Below are positions 1 to 7,829 of a stretch of DNA of 43,667 bases, in pieces. This stretch comes from Gammaproteobacteria bacterium (GTDB lineage Bacteria; Pseudomonadota; Gammaproteobacteria; Arenicellales; Arenicellaceae): contig JAKVBA010000038.1 of the NCBI GenBank assembly GCA_022447525.1, forward strand, positions 1 to 43,667. Reading direction: 5' to 3'. A program made the position numbers and the translations under genes. Numbering within the stretch: position 1 is the stretch's first letter; the number at the start of each line of letters is the position of its first letter. The notes below the pieces were generated by a model that had not been told where the DNA came from, did not search any database, and worked only from the letters and a program-made list of their open reading frames with translations.

Positions 1-1
1 G

Positions 2-106
2 AATCGTAGTATTTACTATCAGTGGGTTGAGCTAGCTTTGCGGCAATCCGACTCTCTTGAGCTCAACAGTGGCAGTTACTCTTTTGAAGTTTCATCTTTA
101 GACTAG
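2..106 (+). CDS. C-terminal fragment of an unidentified protein (5' end outside window)
   Basis: Frame 2 is open from the window edge for 34 codons and ends in TAG at 104-106, just before a strong terminator hairpin. The fragment reads NRSIYYQWVELALRQ and onward and ends in SSLD. It is too short for me to assign a family. The position directly before a terminator, with a convergent gene on the other side, supports it being the true end of a + strand gene. The frame could still be a chance opening. Confidence 0.5.
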   Translation, partial: NRSIYYQWVELALRQSDSLELNSGSYSFEVSSLD

Positions 107-108
107 TC

Positions 109-140
109 AAAAAAAAGAGCCTCTAGAGAGGCTCTTTTTT
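109..140. terminator. Bidirectional rho-independent terminator
   Basis: A 7-bp GC-rich stem (GAGCCTC at 117-123 with GAGGCTC at 128-134, loop TAGA) is flanked by a run of A on the left and six T on the right. It therefore reads as an intrinsic terminator on both strands. It lies between the stop of the partial + strand gene at 106 and the stop of the convergent S9 peptidase gene at 163, so it can serve both. Confidence 0.9.
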
Positions 141-162
141 ATTATGCTGTATCTAAAAAATT

Positions 163-2103
163 TTAGATTGAAGCAGGGTTATATTTGTCAAGAAAAGCGT
201 CAATTTCCTGGATCATTTGAAGTCTTGTTTCGCTTCTTGAGAGCCAATGGTCTTCGCCCTTAAGAACAACGTATTTGGAGTCTTTTTTCGCTTTTTTCAT
301 GGCCGAATGCATAATTTTGCTTTGATAAAGCGGAACAACCGTGTCGTCGTCACCGTGCAAAATCAGCATTGGAGCTGCCACGTTATCAACTGAATTAATA
401 GGTGAAGTACGTTTTAGTTTGCCGGGATCATCCTTAGATTCGCCCATCAGTGTTTGCCAGTGTCTAACGATCCAATGGCTACCTGCATTGTTCTTTGTTC
501 TGGCTAACATTTGATGGATGTCAGAAACACCCGCAACCGCCACAGAGCACTTGTACAGTTCGGGAGTGAAGGCCGCGCCCGCGAAGGCCGCGTAGCCACC
601 ATAAGAGGCACCCATAATGCATACTCTGTCTTTATCCGCATAGCCAGCTTCAATCATTGCCAATACGCCATCGCTAACGTCATCTTGCATTTCTTGGCCC
701 CATTTGCCATGACCTGCTTGCGTATGCGCCCAGCCAAACCCTGTTGATCCACGGAAGTTGGGTTGAAGAACCAGATACCCTTTGTTCGCTAGGAACTGAG
801 ACCACCAATCGAAACGGACAGTATCGTGGGACTCAGGGCCGCCGTGCGGCAACACAATTAGGGGTAAATTCTTCTTCTTTTCCGGTGTGTCGGCGCCGAC
901 TGGCCATGTTAAGACCGCTGGTATTGTCATACCGTCTCGTGCTTTGTACTCGATGCTTTGTATCAGGCCGATATCGTCTTTTTTAATATTTGGATAACGT
1001 GAGGCCGCCTGCACTAAACGATTGCTTGTTTTGTCATAAATCAAGTATGACCCTGGTAGGTCACTGCCAGAGACGGATAAAACCAGTTTGTTTTTGTCTT
1101 CGGTTTGTCCAATGATGTTGACAGCGCTGTTTGGATAGAGACCTCTGAGCATGTCGTAGGTAGCTTGCCTGTCAGAATCCAAATATTTATTGAAAGGACG
1201 CAAGCCGGTATATCGAATGCCTGAAAACACTTCGTCGCCGCCAGTGAGTAAACCAGAAGGAACTTCGCCTTCTAACAGGTCTGTGTACGGTGCAGTTTTA
1301 CCATCTGTGAGATCTACAGTGAATACGCCTTCGTTGTCGATCACAATCAAGCTTTTTTGATCCGGCATTAATGCGACTGAGTCGACTTCGGGTCGAAACG
1401 ATTTTTTAGTAAATACCTGTTTTTCTTTTTTGTCCAACAAAGAAAAAATTCGAAACTCTTGTTTGGCGCTGTGGTAGTCAATTCTTGCCTTAAGTTCGTT
1501 GTCGCCGTTAAGAATCCAGCTAAGAGTGTGAGACGTACCCCGTGCATAGCGTTTGCCTTTGCCGGTGATTAGATTAACTTTATATAGGTTTATCGGGTTG
1601 TTGGAGCCATAAAAGCCCTCCAGTGCGTTCATATAAGCGATCTCGGCTTTGCGATCGATCCTAGCGATGCCCGAATTACCCGCTGACCCTGGGGACAGGC
1701 CCTCATTGTCCTTCAACATAATCTTAGATTTGCCTTTCTCTATGTTGTAGACGAAGGTTGCTGTTAATTCTGTGTCAGAATCTTGGCCTCGAAAGCGAGT
1801 TGTTTCGGACCCAACAAACAGTACCAAGTTCTCCGAGATGAAATCGAGGCCTCGCGTTTTCATTTTGCCGAAGCGTGTGCCGCCAATCAGTTTTTTGGTT
1901 TCGGTGTCTATTACAATTACCGAGCGTTCGCCTTCGATATCTCGTATATAGGCGGCTCGCTTGCCACTGGGAGATAGGCTCATATCAGTCAGCTGAGGAA
2001 GATTTCCATAATCTTCTATGGTTGGTTTTGCTTGCGCTGCTTGAGTCAAAGACAACAACAGTAAAGCGAAAAACCACTTTTGGATATTCGTGATTGTTTT
2101 CAT
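163..2103 (-). CDS. Secreted prolyl-oligopeptidase-family (S9) serine peptidase
   Basis: This 646-residue protein starts with a clear signal peptide (KWFFALLLLSL followed by QAAQA, about residues 10-25), so it is probably periplasmic or secreted. Residues about 30-380 look like the beta-propeller domain of the S9 family. The C-terminal third is an alpha/beta hydrolase with the motif GASYGG (nucleophile Ser500), HGDDDTVVP (acid Asp about 586) and GEDHW (His619), so the catalytic triad is complete. S9 enzymes with this order (acyl-aminoacyl or dipeptidyl peptidase type) cleave short peptides. The exact specificity cannot be read from sequence. It stands alone, convergent with the gene on its left and 155 bp from rsgA, so it probably has its own promoter. 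Confidence 0.9.
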   Translation of the reverse strand: MKTITNIQKWFFALLLLSLTQAAQAKPTIEDYGNLPQLTDMSLSPSGKRAAYIRDIEGERSVIVIDTETKKLIGGTRFGKMKTRGLDFISENLVLFVGSETTRFRGQDSDTELTATFVYNIEKGKSKIMLKDNEGLSPGSAGNSGIARIDRKAEIAYMNALEGFYGSNNPINLYKVNLITGKGKRYARGTSHTLSWILNGDNELKARIDYHSAKQEFRIFSLLDKKEKQVFTKKSFRPEVDSVALMPDQKSLIVIDNEGVFTVDLTDGKTAPYTDLLEGEVPSGLLTGGDEVFSGIRYTGLRPFNKYLDSDRQATYDMLRGLYPNSAVNIIGQTEDKNKLVLSVSGSDLPGSYLIYDKTSNRLVQAASRYPNIKKDDIGLIQSIEYKARDGMTIPAVLTWPVGADTPEKKKNLPLIVLPHGGPESHDTVRFDWWSQFLANKGYLVLQPNFRGSTGFGWAHTQAGHGKWGQEMQDDVSDGVLAMIEAGYADKDRVCIMGASYGGYAAFAGAAFTPELYKCSVAVAGVSDIHQMLARTKNNAGSHWIVRHWQTLMGESKDDPGKLKRTSPINSVDNVAAPMLILHGDDDTVVPLYQSKIMHSAMKKAKKDSKYVVLKGEDHWLSRSETRLQMIQEIDAFLDKYNPASI

Positions 2104-2258
2104 GGTGTTTTATAGAGTGTAGTTATTAGAATTGTCTGGCTGCGCCGCCAAACTTAGCCTTATCTTAATCTGAAATGTTTTGGTTTTGTAGATAAGATCT
2201 TCACCTTTGCGAAATTCAGCCCATCTAACTTGAAGCGACTGGTTGCTGAGTGTCGGTT

Positions 2259-3311
2259 TTAGCTCTGGCCGAAACGCTTTTGTTGCTCGATGATAGCGGC
2301 TTTGATGCGTTCGTAGCTGTCAAACCTGATTTCCTCTATTTCCCCAGTCTCGACAGCGGCTAAAATGGCGCAGCCGGGTTCCTCCTCATGTTTGCAGTCG
2401 CGGAATCGGCATAGCCCTATTCGGCTCGCTATTTCAATAAACCCTTGTTGTAGTTGCTGAAGGTCAATATGCCAGAGGCTGAAGTCTCTTATGCCTGGTG
2501 AGTCAATCAATTGTCCACCCGATGGAAGATGGAATAGTTTTGCTTGTGTGGTGGTATGTGTGCCTTCGCCAGTAGCGGCAGAGAGGTCTCCAACCGCGAG
2601 CTTCGCTTCAGGCAGTAGCGTATTTATTAACGATGATTTGCCAACGCCTGACTGCCCCACCACGATGCTAACTCGTCCATCAATCAATTGTGGTAGCTTA
2701 CCAAGCCGAGTTTCTAGGTGTCTGGAGCTGACCACTGAGACGGAAATGTAGCCAAGATTTTCATACACAGCCAATAACCCAGCGATTAGTTCTGCGTTAT
2801 CTTGATTAATCAAGTCGATTTTGTTGATAACTATGATTGGCTTCACGCCTAGCAGCTCTGCGGCAACAAGGTAGCGATCGATTAAATTTGGTTGGGGGCT
2901 GGGTTCAGGCGAAATAACAATCAGCATTTGATCAATATTTGCAGCCACCGCTTTCAATCGGCCAAAATTGTCTGGTCTTTCTAGCAGGCTGAATCTTTTT
3001 AATCTACTTTCAATCACACCGGTTCCATCTGATCCTGCTCGCCAGATGACTTTGTCTCCTGCTACTATATTTCCAAGATTGGTGCGACAAACGCAGTTGT
3101 GTATTTTGCCTTTATCCTCGCCTTCCAATGCCTCGACTTCAAAGTGTTTGCTGAAGCGGCTTATTACTAGGCCCTGCTGTTCGCTGCTTAGTTCCCCGGA
3201 CTGATATTGTCGGCTCAGGTTTCGTTCTTTTCTTTGCGCTCGCTCCTTACGTTCCTGTTGGATTTTCTCGGCTCTCCACGTTTGGCGACGATTTAGTTTT
3301 CGATTGCTCAT
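2259..3311 (-). CDS. rsgA: Ribosome small-subunit biogenesis GTPase RsgA
   Basis: RsgA is a circularly permuted GTPase that acts late in 30S subunit maturation. The 350-residue product has the expected order. There is a basic N-terminal tail (residues 1-40), then an OB-fold (about 45-105). The GTPase motifs follow in permuted order: NKID at 163-166 (G4), the P-loop GQSGVGKSS at 219-227 (G1) and DSPG at 270-273 (G3). A C-terminal zinc site uses Cys301, Cys306, His308 and Cys314. Its ATG overlaps the stop of the upstream GIY-YIG gene by 4 nt (ATGA), so the two are probably translationally coupled. Length and motifs are normal for the family. Confidence 0.97.
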   Translation of the reverse strand: MSNRKLNRRQTWRAEKIQQERKERAQRKERNLSRQYQSGELSSEQQGLVISRFSKHFEVEALEGEDKGKIHNCVCRTNLGNIVAGDKVIWRAGSDGTGVIESRLKRFSLLERPDNFGRLKAVAANIDQMLIVISPEPSPQPNLIDRYLVAAELLGVKPIIVINKIDLINQDNAELIAGLLAVYENLGYISVSVVSSRHLETRLGKLPQLIDGRVSIVVGQSGVGKSSLINTLLPEAKLAVGDLSAATGEGTHTTTQAKLFHLPSGGQLIDSPGIRDFSLWHIDLQQLQQGFIEIASRIGLCRFRDCKHEEEPGCAILAAVETGEIEEIRFDSYERIKAAIIEQQKRFGQS

Positions 3312-3556
3312 GAGCTAAATAATTGTTCTTTTTGTGCTCGTGTTAACTTTTTTATCGCCGATTCTCGTTTGCATGCACTTGCCCTGTCTGGATGATTTTC
3401 CGCATAAATTAGCTTAACTGGTCGGCGACTACGAGTGTATTTTGCTCCTTTTGTTGAGCAATGATTATGTTCATTTACTCTTCTTTGTATGTCAGTCGTA
3501 ACGCCAGTATACAAGCTGTCGTCACTGCATTTGAGGATGTAAACGGACCAGTTCAT
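3308..3556 (-). CDS. GIY-YIG nuclease-superfamily protein (YhbQ/UPF0213 type)
   Basis: The product is an 82-residue single-domain protein. It begins with the GIY-YIG core (VYILKCSDDSLYTGVT, residues 5-20), followed by the conserved R-R-x-x-x-H helix and the GAKYTRSRRPV segment typical of the YhbQ/UPF0213 group. Family members have been linked to DNA repair, but I infer no specific role here. It overlaps rsgA by 4 nt and is the first gene of a two-gene unit. Confidence 0.9.
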   Translation of the reverse strand: MNWSVYILKCSDDSLYTGVTTDIQRRVNEHNHCSTKGAKYTRSRRPVKLIYAENHPDRASACKRESAIKKLTRAQKEQLFSS

Positions 3557-4026
3557 AAGGTATTTTGACGTATTTACGACGTAGAAATGTATTTTTTTTA
3601 GAAACTTAAGCCACAGAATCGACTTAGCGAAGTTTTTTATTTAACAAATATATCTCGATGATGTATGTTATAAGATCTAAAGAATATAGATAACAACAAT
3701 TTAAAAGAACAACCTGCCAATTCGCCCGATGTTTCTGGCGAGACTATAAGATTCTCGGAATTGAACCATAACCAGGGTCAACAGTAAGGCGGGTATTAGC
3801 GTGTTAGGCATAACAAGCTATTGAAAACTAACCAAGTGTTGCTCTAAACCGATCTGTATGTAGTGGGGTTGCAATGATCAGATCAAGCTTATTCGGTGAT
3901 CGATGAAGCGAACCGGGTAAAAAGGTTTAGGGTATTAGTTCGACGCTGGTGTGCGAGCGTTTGCCGGCTAACCGCCGATAATCATCGCGTATTATTCATA
4001 TTTGTGTATTGAGGCAACGGGTTTAT
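3557..4026. other. 470-bp noncoding region between divergent yhbQ-like gene and pilG
   Basis: No convincing reading frame is present on either strand. The region separates divergent genes, so it must hold promoters for both directions. The left part (about 3590-3680) is AT-rich. One weak + strand candidate is TTAACA at 3641-3646 with TATGTT at 3664-3669 (17-bp spacer), but it lies over 350 nt from pilG. I see no terminator or tRNA. Confidence 0.6.
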
Positions 4027-4440
4027 ATGTCAGGAAATAGTCAGTCTGCAGAGTCGAGCGACCAAGCATCGGACAAGCCAGTCGCGAAGGTGATGGTAAT
4101 AGATGACAGCAACACCATACGAAAGACGGCCGAGACTATTCTTAAAAAAGAGGGGTACGAAGTTTTTACCGCCACCAATGGGTTTGAAGCAATGTCCGTT
4201 ATCACAGATACTCGCCCTGATATTATATTCGTCGATATCATGATGCCGCGGCTCGATGGATATCAGACCTGTAAGTTGATTAAAAATAATAGCTATTTCA
4301 AAAACACGCCGGTCATCATGCTCTCCAGCAAAGACAGTCTTTTTGATAGAGCACGAGGCCGAGTTGCTGGTTCAGAGCAGCACATTAATAAACCATTTAC
4401 CAAGAGTGAATTGCTAGAGGCGATACACAGATACGTGTGA
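4027..4440 (+). CDS. pilG: Response regulator PilG of the Chp (twitching) pathway
   Basis: This is a stand-alone receiver domain of 137 residues. The acidic pair is Asp26/Asp27, the phosphoacceptor is Asp70 in FVDIMMPRLDGYQTC, and the conserved lysine is Lys122. The segments RKTAETILKKEGYEVFTATNGFEA and NTPVIMLSSKD closely resemble PilG of Pseudomonas. There PilG is phosphorylated by ChpA and promotes type IV pilus extension. I chose the ATG at 4027 over a TTG at 4009: GAGG at 4011-4014 lies upstream of the ATG, although 12 nt away, whereas nothing resembling a ribosome site precedes the TTG. It is the first gene of a six-gene cluster running to 15436. Confidence 0.95.
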   Translation: MSGNSQSAESSDQASDKPVAKVMVIDDSNTIRKTAETILKKEGYEVFTATNGFEAMSVITDTRPDIIFVDIMMPRLDGYQTCKLIKNNSYFKNTPVIMLSSKDSLFDRARGRVAGSEQHINKPFTKSELLEAIHRYV

Positions 4441-4489
4441 AGCAAAGCGATAATGCTCGAATTTTGTAACAAACCGAACCACTTTCATT

Positions 4490-4858
4490 ATGTCCAGTAA
4501 AACAATCTTAGTCGTAGATGACTCAAAAACGGATTACCTCTATGTCAAAAACATTCTAGATCATGGCGGATATAACGTTGAGTATGCCTCTTCTGGTGCA
4601 GATGGCATCGAAGCCGCAAAACGTTTAAAGCCTGATTGCATTTTGATGGATGTGGTTATGCCAGAAATGAACGGTTTTCAAGCTACGAGAGCTATTTCCA
4701 GAGCGCCAGAGACAGCTTCTATACCGGTTTTGATCTTAAGCTCTAAGTCGCAAGAGACAGACAAAGTATGGGCAGAGCGTCAGGGTGCCACAGACTATGT
4801 GGTCAAACCAGCTAATCCTAAATTGCTTTTGAGTAAACTGCGCTCACTGCTTCAATAG
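4490..4858 (+). CDS. pilH: Response regulator PilH of the Chp pathway
   Basis: This 122-residue single receiver domain has the acidic pair Asp10/Asp11, phosphoacceptor Asp54 in CILMDVVMPEMNGFQATR and Lys106 in YVVKP. The DDSKTDYL start and WAERQGATDYVVKP segment are typical of PilH. In Pseudomonas, PilH is the second ChpA output and favours pilus retraction or acts as a phosphate sink. It lies 49 bp after pilG, with the same strand and order as the known cluster, which supports the PilG/PilH assignment over a generic CheY. Confidence 0.94.
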   Translation: MSSKTILVVDDSKTDYLYVKNILDHGGYNVEYASSGADGIEAAKRLKPDCILMDVVMPEMNGFQATRAISRAPETASIPVLILSSKSQETDKVWAERQGATDYVVKPANPKLLLSKLRSLLQ

Positions 4859-4920
4859 CGCTGAAATGATATGGGTAAATCTGTAGATTGCAAATTTAAG
4901 GCAAAGATTGGAGAGTTTAA

Positions 4921-5463
4921 ATGACACAAAATGCCCCATTTGAACTATTGAAGAGTATGCGAGATGCGGCTGTCAGTCTTGCCGCTGAGGGCCTTACATA
5001 TTCGAGTCAGTCTGCTGGTGTAAAGAATATTGCGTACCGAGTGGGTGGCGTTAATTTTTATTGCGATGCACGGGATGTTAAAGAGGTGTCCACTTGTGAG
5101 AGCTTGATGACCATTCCGCAAACAAAAGATTGGCTCCGTGGGCTAGTTAACTCGAAAGGTGTCTTGTATTCGGTCACGGATCTTTCGCTTTTTGCGGGAT
5201 TTGGGCGTCCAATACAAACCAATAAAGGACATTTATTACTGCTTAATGACCTAGATGCACAGAGCTCATTGTTGGTTTCTCGCGTGATCGGTTTTCGTTA
5301 CTTTGAACAAGACGATAAGATTCAAGATTTAGAAGGCGTGATAGACGCTGTAGATGGTTTGGCGCCGTTCGTTGAAGAGGCTTTTCATGTTGACGGCGAA
5401 AATTGGTTTCAATTAGATGTGGTTAAGTTGCTCAACGCCGAACAATTCAGAGAGGTTCAGTAG
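4921..5463 (+). CDS. pilI: CheW-like adaptor PilI
   Basis: The product is a 180-residue CheW-fold protein. After about 35 variable residues comes the CheW domain (YRVGGVNFYCDARDVKEV, then WLRGLVNSKGVLYSVTDL and LLVSRVIGFR). CheW proteins join receptor signalling tips to the histidine kinase. The position between pilH and the receptor gene matches pilI in Pseudomonas. A GGAGAG ribosome site lies about 6 nt before the ATG. Confidence 0.9.
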   Translation: MTQNAPFELLKSMRDAAVSLAAEGLTYSSQSAGVKNIAYRVGGVNFYCDARDVKEVSTCESLMTIPQTKDWLRGLVNSKGVLYSVTDLSLFAGFGRPIQTNKGHLLLLNDLDAQSSLLVSRVIGFRYFEQDDKIQDLEGVIDAVDGLAPFVEEAFHVDGENWFQLDVVKLLNAEQFREVQ

Positions 5464-5576
5464 AGCGCCACTATGTTTTGTAGATTAGATTTGGACTGCT
5501 TGTAGCTGCAATCAGTCTGTTATAAAAGCCGCCATACTGAATAGAGCGGGTCAATAGAAAAAAGAAAGGTGGAAGC

Positions 5577-7742
5577 ATGGGTGATCCAAAACAAGATGTA
5601 AACGACTTAGCTGACCTAGACAGCATTTCGGACGAGTCACTAGAAGAGCTAGAGGCGTTGTACGAAGCAGAGGCTGCCGAGTACGAATCCATTGAAGAAG
5701 AGGATGACTACGAAGAAGAAGTGCCCGAAGCCACAAAGGCTGCACCTTCATCGGGCCGTGGTTGGTTAGTTTTGACGGTATTCTCATTCACGCTGGCATT
5801 GGCTTCGACACTGGTTCTAACCCCGGCTGTGACGGTACAAAAGGATCGGCTCAATAAAGCAGTGAATGCGGCCAACAAAGCAAATTTGGCTACTACAATT
5901 GCTGCTCAGGCTTTAACTCAAGGCGGTTCATTTGCACCACTAGAGAAGAATATCAACGACGTAGAGTTGGCTGTAACTCAGTTGGTGTCAGGGTCGTCTC
6001 TGCAGGCACAAATGGCAAATGCGTTGTTTGCAAATGACAGTTTTAATCAAGATGTCTTACAAAAATTTGCCACGTATAAAGCAGACAGTGCACAATTTGC
6101 GCTCAGTGATGACGACGTGACGGCTGCAAAACGTGAGGTGGCTGGCGTGGCTGACCAGCTCTCCAGGACATTGGGTGATTCGATAAACTTCGTAAAGGCC
6201 ATTGCGATTGAAGGTAGAAAGCAGTCTTCCGGAGAGAATAAAGATAAGTACTTATACCTAACCTCGGAGGCGTCTAACCTCAACGGTATTTTAGGAACGA
6301 TGATTGGCTCCATGCCTGGCTTTTTTGCAGGCGCAAACGCTAATCCGCAAGAGTCACTTGACCGGGTTAACGGTTTTATGGGCCGTTTGCAAGAGTCACT
6401 CGGTAGAATAGTAAGTAACTCAGCAGACGTTGTAGGGACGGCAGCAGAGCCATTGAGAGAACAGTACTCAAATATCGAATCGAGTCTGTCAACATTGGGT
6501 GACCGTGTTGGTCCTTTAGCTGATTCCCAAGCCAGTTTACAGAGACTTAGGGAAAGTAACCGAAGCTTGATTGAGTCGGTCGGTAGTGCAAGCAATCAAG
6601 GTGGAAACTTGCAGCTTGTCGCTAATGCATCACAGATCTTGCCGTTAATATTAGCGATTCTTGGTATTTTCGCCCTGTGGAGATTTTCACAAGCTCGTGC
6701 AAGTCAATTGTCGATTCGTGATGCCGGCCTAGAAGAAACGCTGGCTGAGCAACAAGAATCGATTTTAAAATTGCTGGATGAAATGAGTGCGCTTGCGGAT
6801 GGAGACTTGACAGTAGAAGCTGAGGTGACCGACCAGATTACGGGTGCGATTGCCGACTCCGTCAACTTCGCGGTAATTGAGATGCGTGAACTGGTATCGC
6901 AAATTAACCGTGCATCTATCGAGGTGGCCAACGAATCAGAGCTCGCGGTGTCAAACGCCCAAGAGGTATCCCAATCGAACGCGAGCCAAGCGCAACAAAT
7001 TTCCACTGCTGCGGAACAAATGCAACAGGTATCAGAAAGTATGCGCCAGATGTCAGAACAAGCGAATTCATCGTCTACGATGGCAGCTGAATCAATGCAG
7101 GTGGCAGAACGTGGTGCGCAAGCGGTACGCGATACTATCTCGGGAATGGAAGACATGCGTGAACAAATCCAAGATACATCTAAACGCATTAAGAGACTGG
7201 GTGAATCTTCTCAGCGTATTGGGGATATCGTAGCGCTGATTGATGATATTGCCGAGCAAACAAACATTCTGTCACTTAATGCAGCAATTCAAGCATCGAT
7301 GGCTGGTGAAGCCGGACGTGGTTTTGCGGTGGTTTCGGATGAGGTACAAAGTCTGGCGGAACGCTCAACAGAAGCGACAAAGAAAATTGCGGAACTGGTA
7401 TCAACAATTCAAAACGATACTAACGATGCGGTACTGTCGATGGAGAAAGCAACACAACAAGTGGTCAGTGGTACACGAGTTGCTGACTCCGCTGGGGCTG
7501 CATTGGCCGAGATTGAATCGGCTTCAAAACAATTGTCCGAGCTGGTTGAGGGTATTTCTAAAGGTTCGAATAAACACGCTGAGACGGTAACAGAAGTATC
7601 ACAACAGGTAACCCAAGTAAGCGACTCTTCAACAGAAACATCGCGCAAAGCACAAGATTCAGCTAACTCGATTGCGAAGCTATTAGAACTCGCGAAGGAT
7701 TTGGAAACCTCGGTTTCTCGATTCAAGTTACCAGCAAATTGA
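5577..7742 (+). CDS. pilJ: PilJ-type methyl-accepting chemotaxis receptor
   Basis: This 721-residue transmembrane receptor feeds the ChpA kinase. The first 60 residues are a strongly acidic cytoplasmic tail (many Glu/Asp between residues 9 and 49). TM1 spans about 62-85, and a periplasmic sensor region of about 265 residues follows. TM2 is about 355-372, then comes a HAMP-like segment (ALADGDLTVEAEV) and a long coiled-coil signalling domain. The hairpin tip (IAEQTNILSLNAAIQASMAG and then GRGFAVVSDEVQSLAER, about residues 558-600) is the PilJ version of the MCP tip. The ATG follows an AAAGG site. No methyltransferase or methylesterase gene is nearby, unlike Pseudomonas, where pilK follows pilJ. 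Confidence 0.93.
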   Translation: MGDPKQDVNDLADLDSISDESLEELEALYEAEAAEYESIEEEDDYEEEVPEATKAAPSSGRGWLVLTVFSFTLALASTLVLTPAVTVQKDRLNKAVNAANKANLATTIAAQALTQGGSFAPLEKNINDVELAVTQLVSGSSLQAQMANALFANDSFNQDVLQKFATYKADSAQFALSDDDVTAAKREVAGVADQLSRTLGDSINFVKAIAIEGRKQSSGENKDKYLYLTSEASNLNGILGTMIGSMPGFFAGANANPQESLDRVNGFMGRLQESLGRIVSNSADVVGTAAEPLREQYSNIESSLSTLGDRVGPLADSQASLQRLRESNRSLIESVGSASNQGGNLQLVANASQILPLILAILGIFALWRFSQARASQLSIRDAGLEETLAEQQESILKLLDEMSALADGDLTVEAEVTDQITGAIADSVNFAVIEMRELVSQINRASIEVANESELAVSNAQEVSQSNASQAQQISTAAEQMQQVSESMRQMSEQANSSSTMAAESMQVAERGAQAVRDTISGMEDMREQIQDTSKRIKRLGESSQRIGDIVALIDDIAEQTNILSLNAAIQASMAGEAGRGFAVVSDEVQSLAERSTEATKKIAELVSTIQNDTNDAVLSMEKATQQVVSGTRVADSAGAALAEIESASKQLSELVEGISKGSNKHAETVTEVSQQVTQVSDSSTETSRKAQDSANSIAKLLELAKDLETSVSRFKLPAN

Positions 7743-7829
7743 TCTGGAAACTAAATCATAAAACTAGCCGAGCTGAAGTTTGTTAAAAATAACTCTGCTT
7801 AGAAACTTGAACGAATACCGAGACCCGAT

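Noticed and set aside
6047-6595. 182-codon - strand frame inside pilJ
   Set aside because: Antisense shadow of a clear receptor gene, with no recognisable domain or ribosome site.
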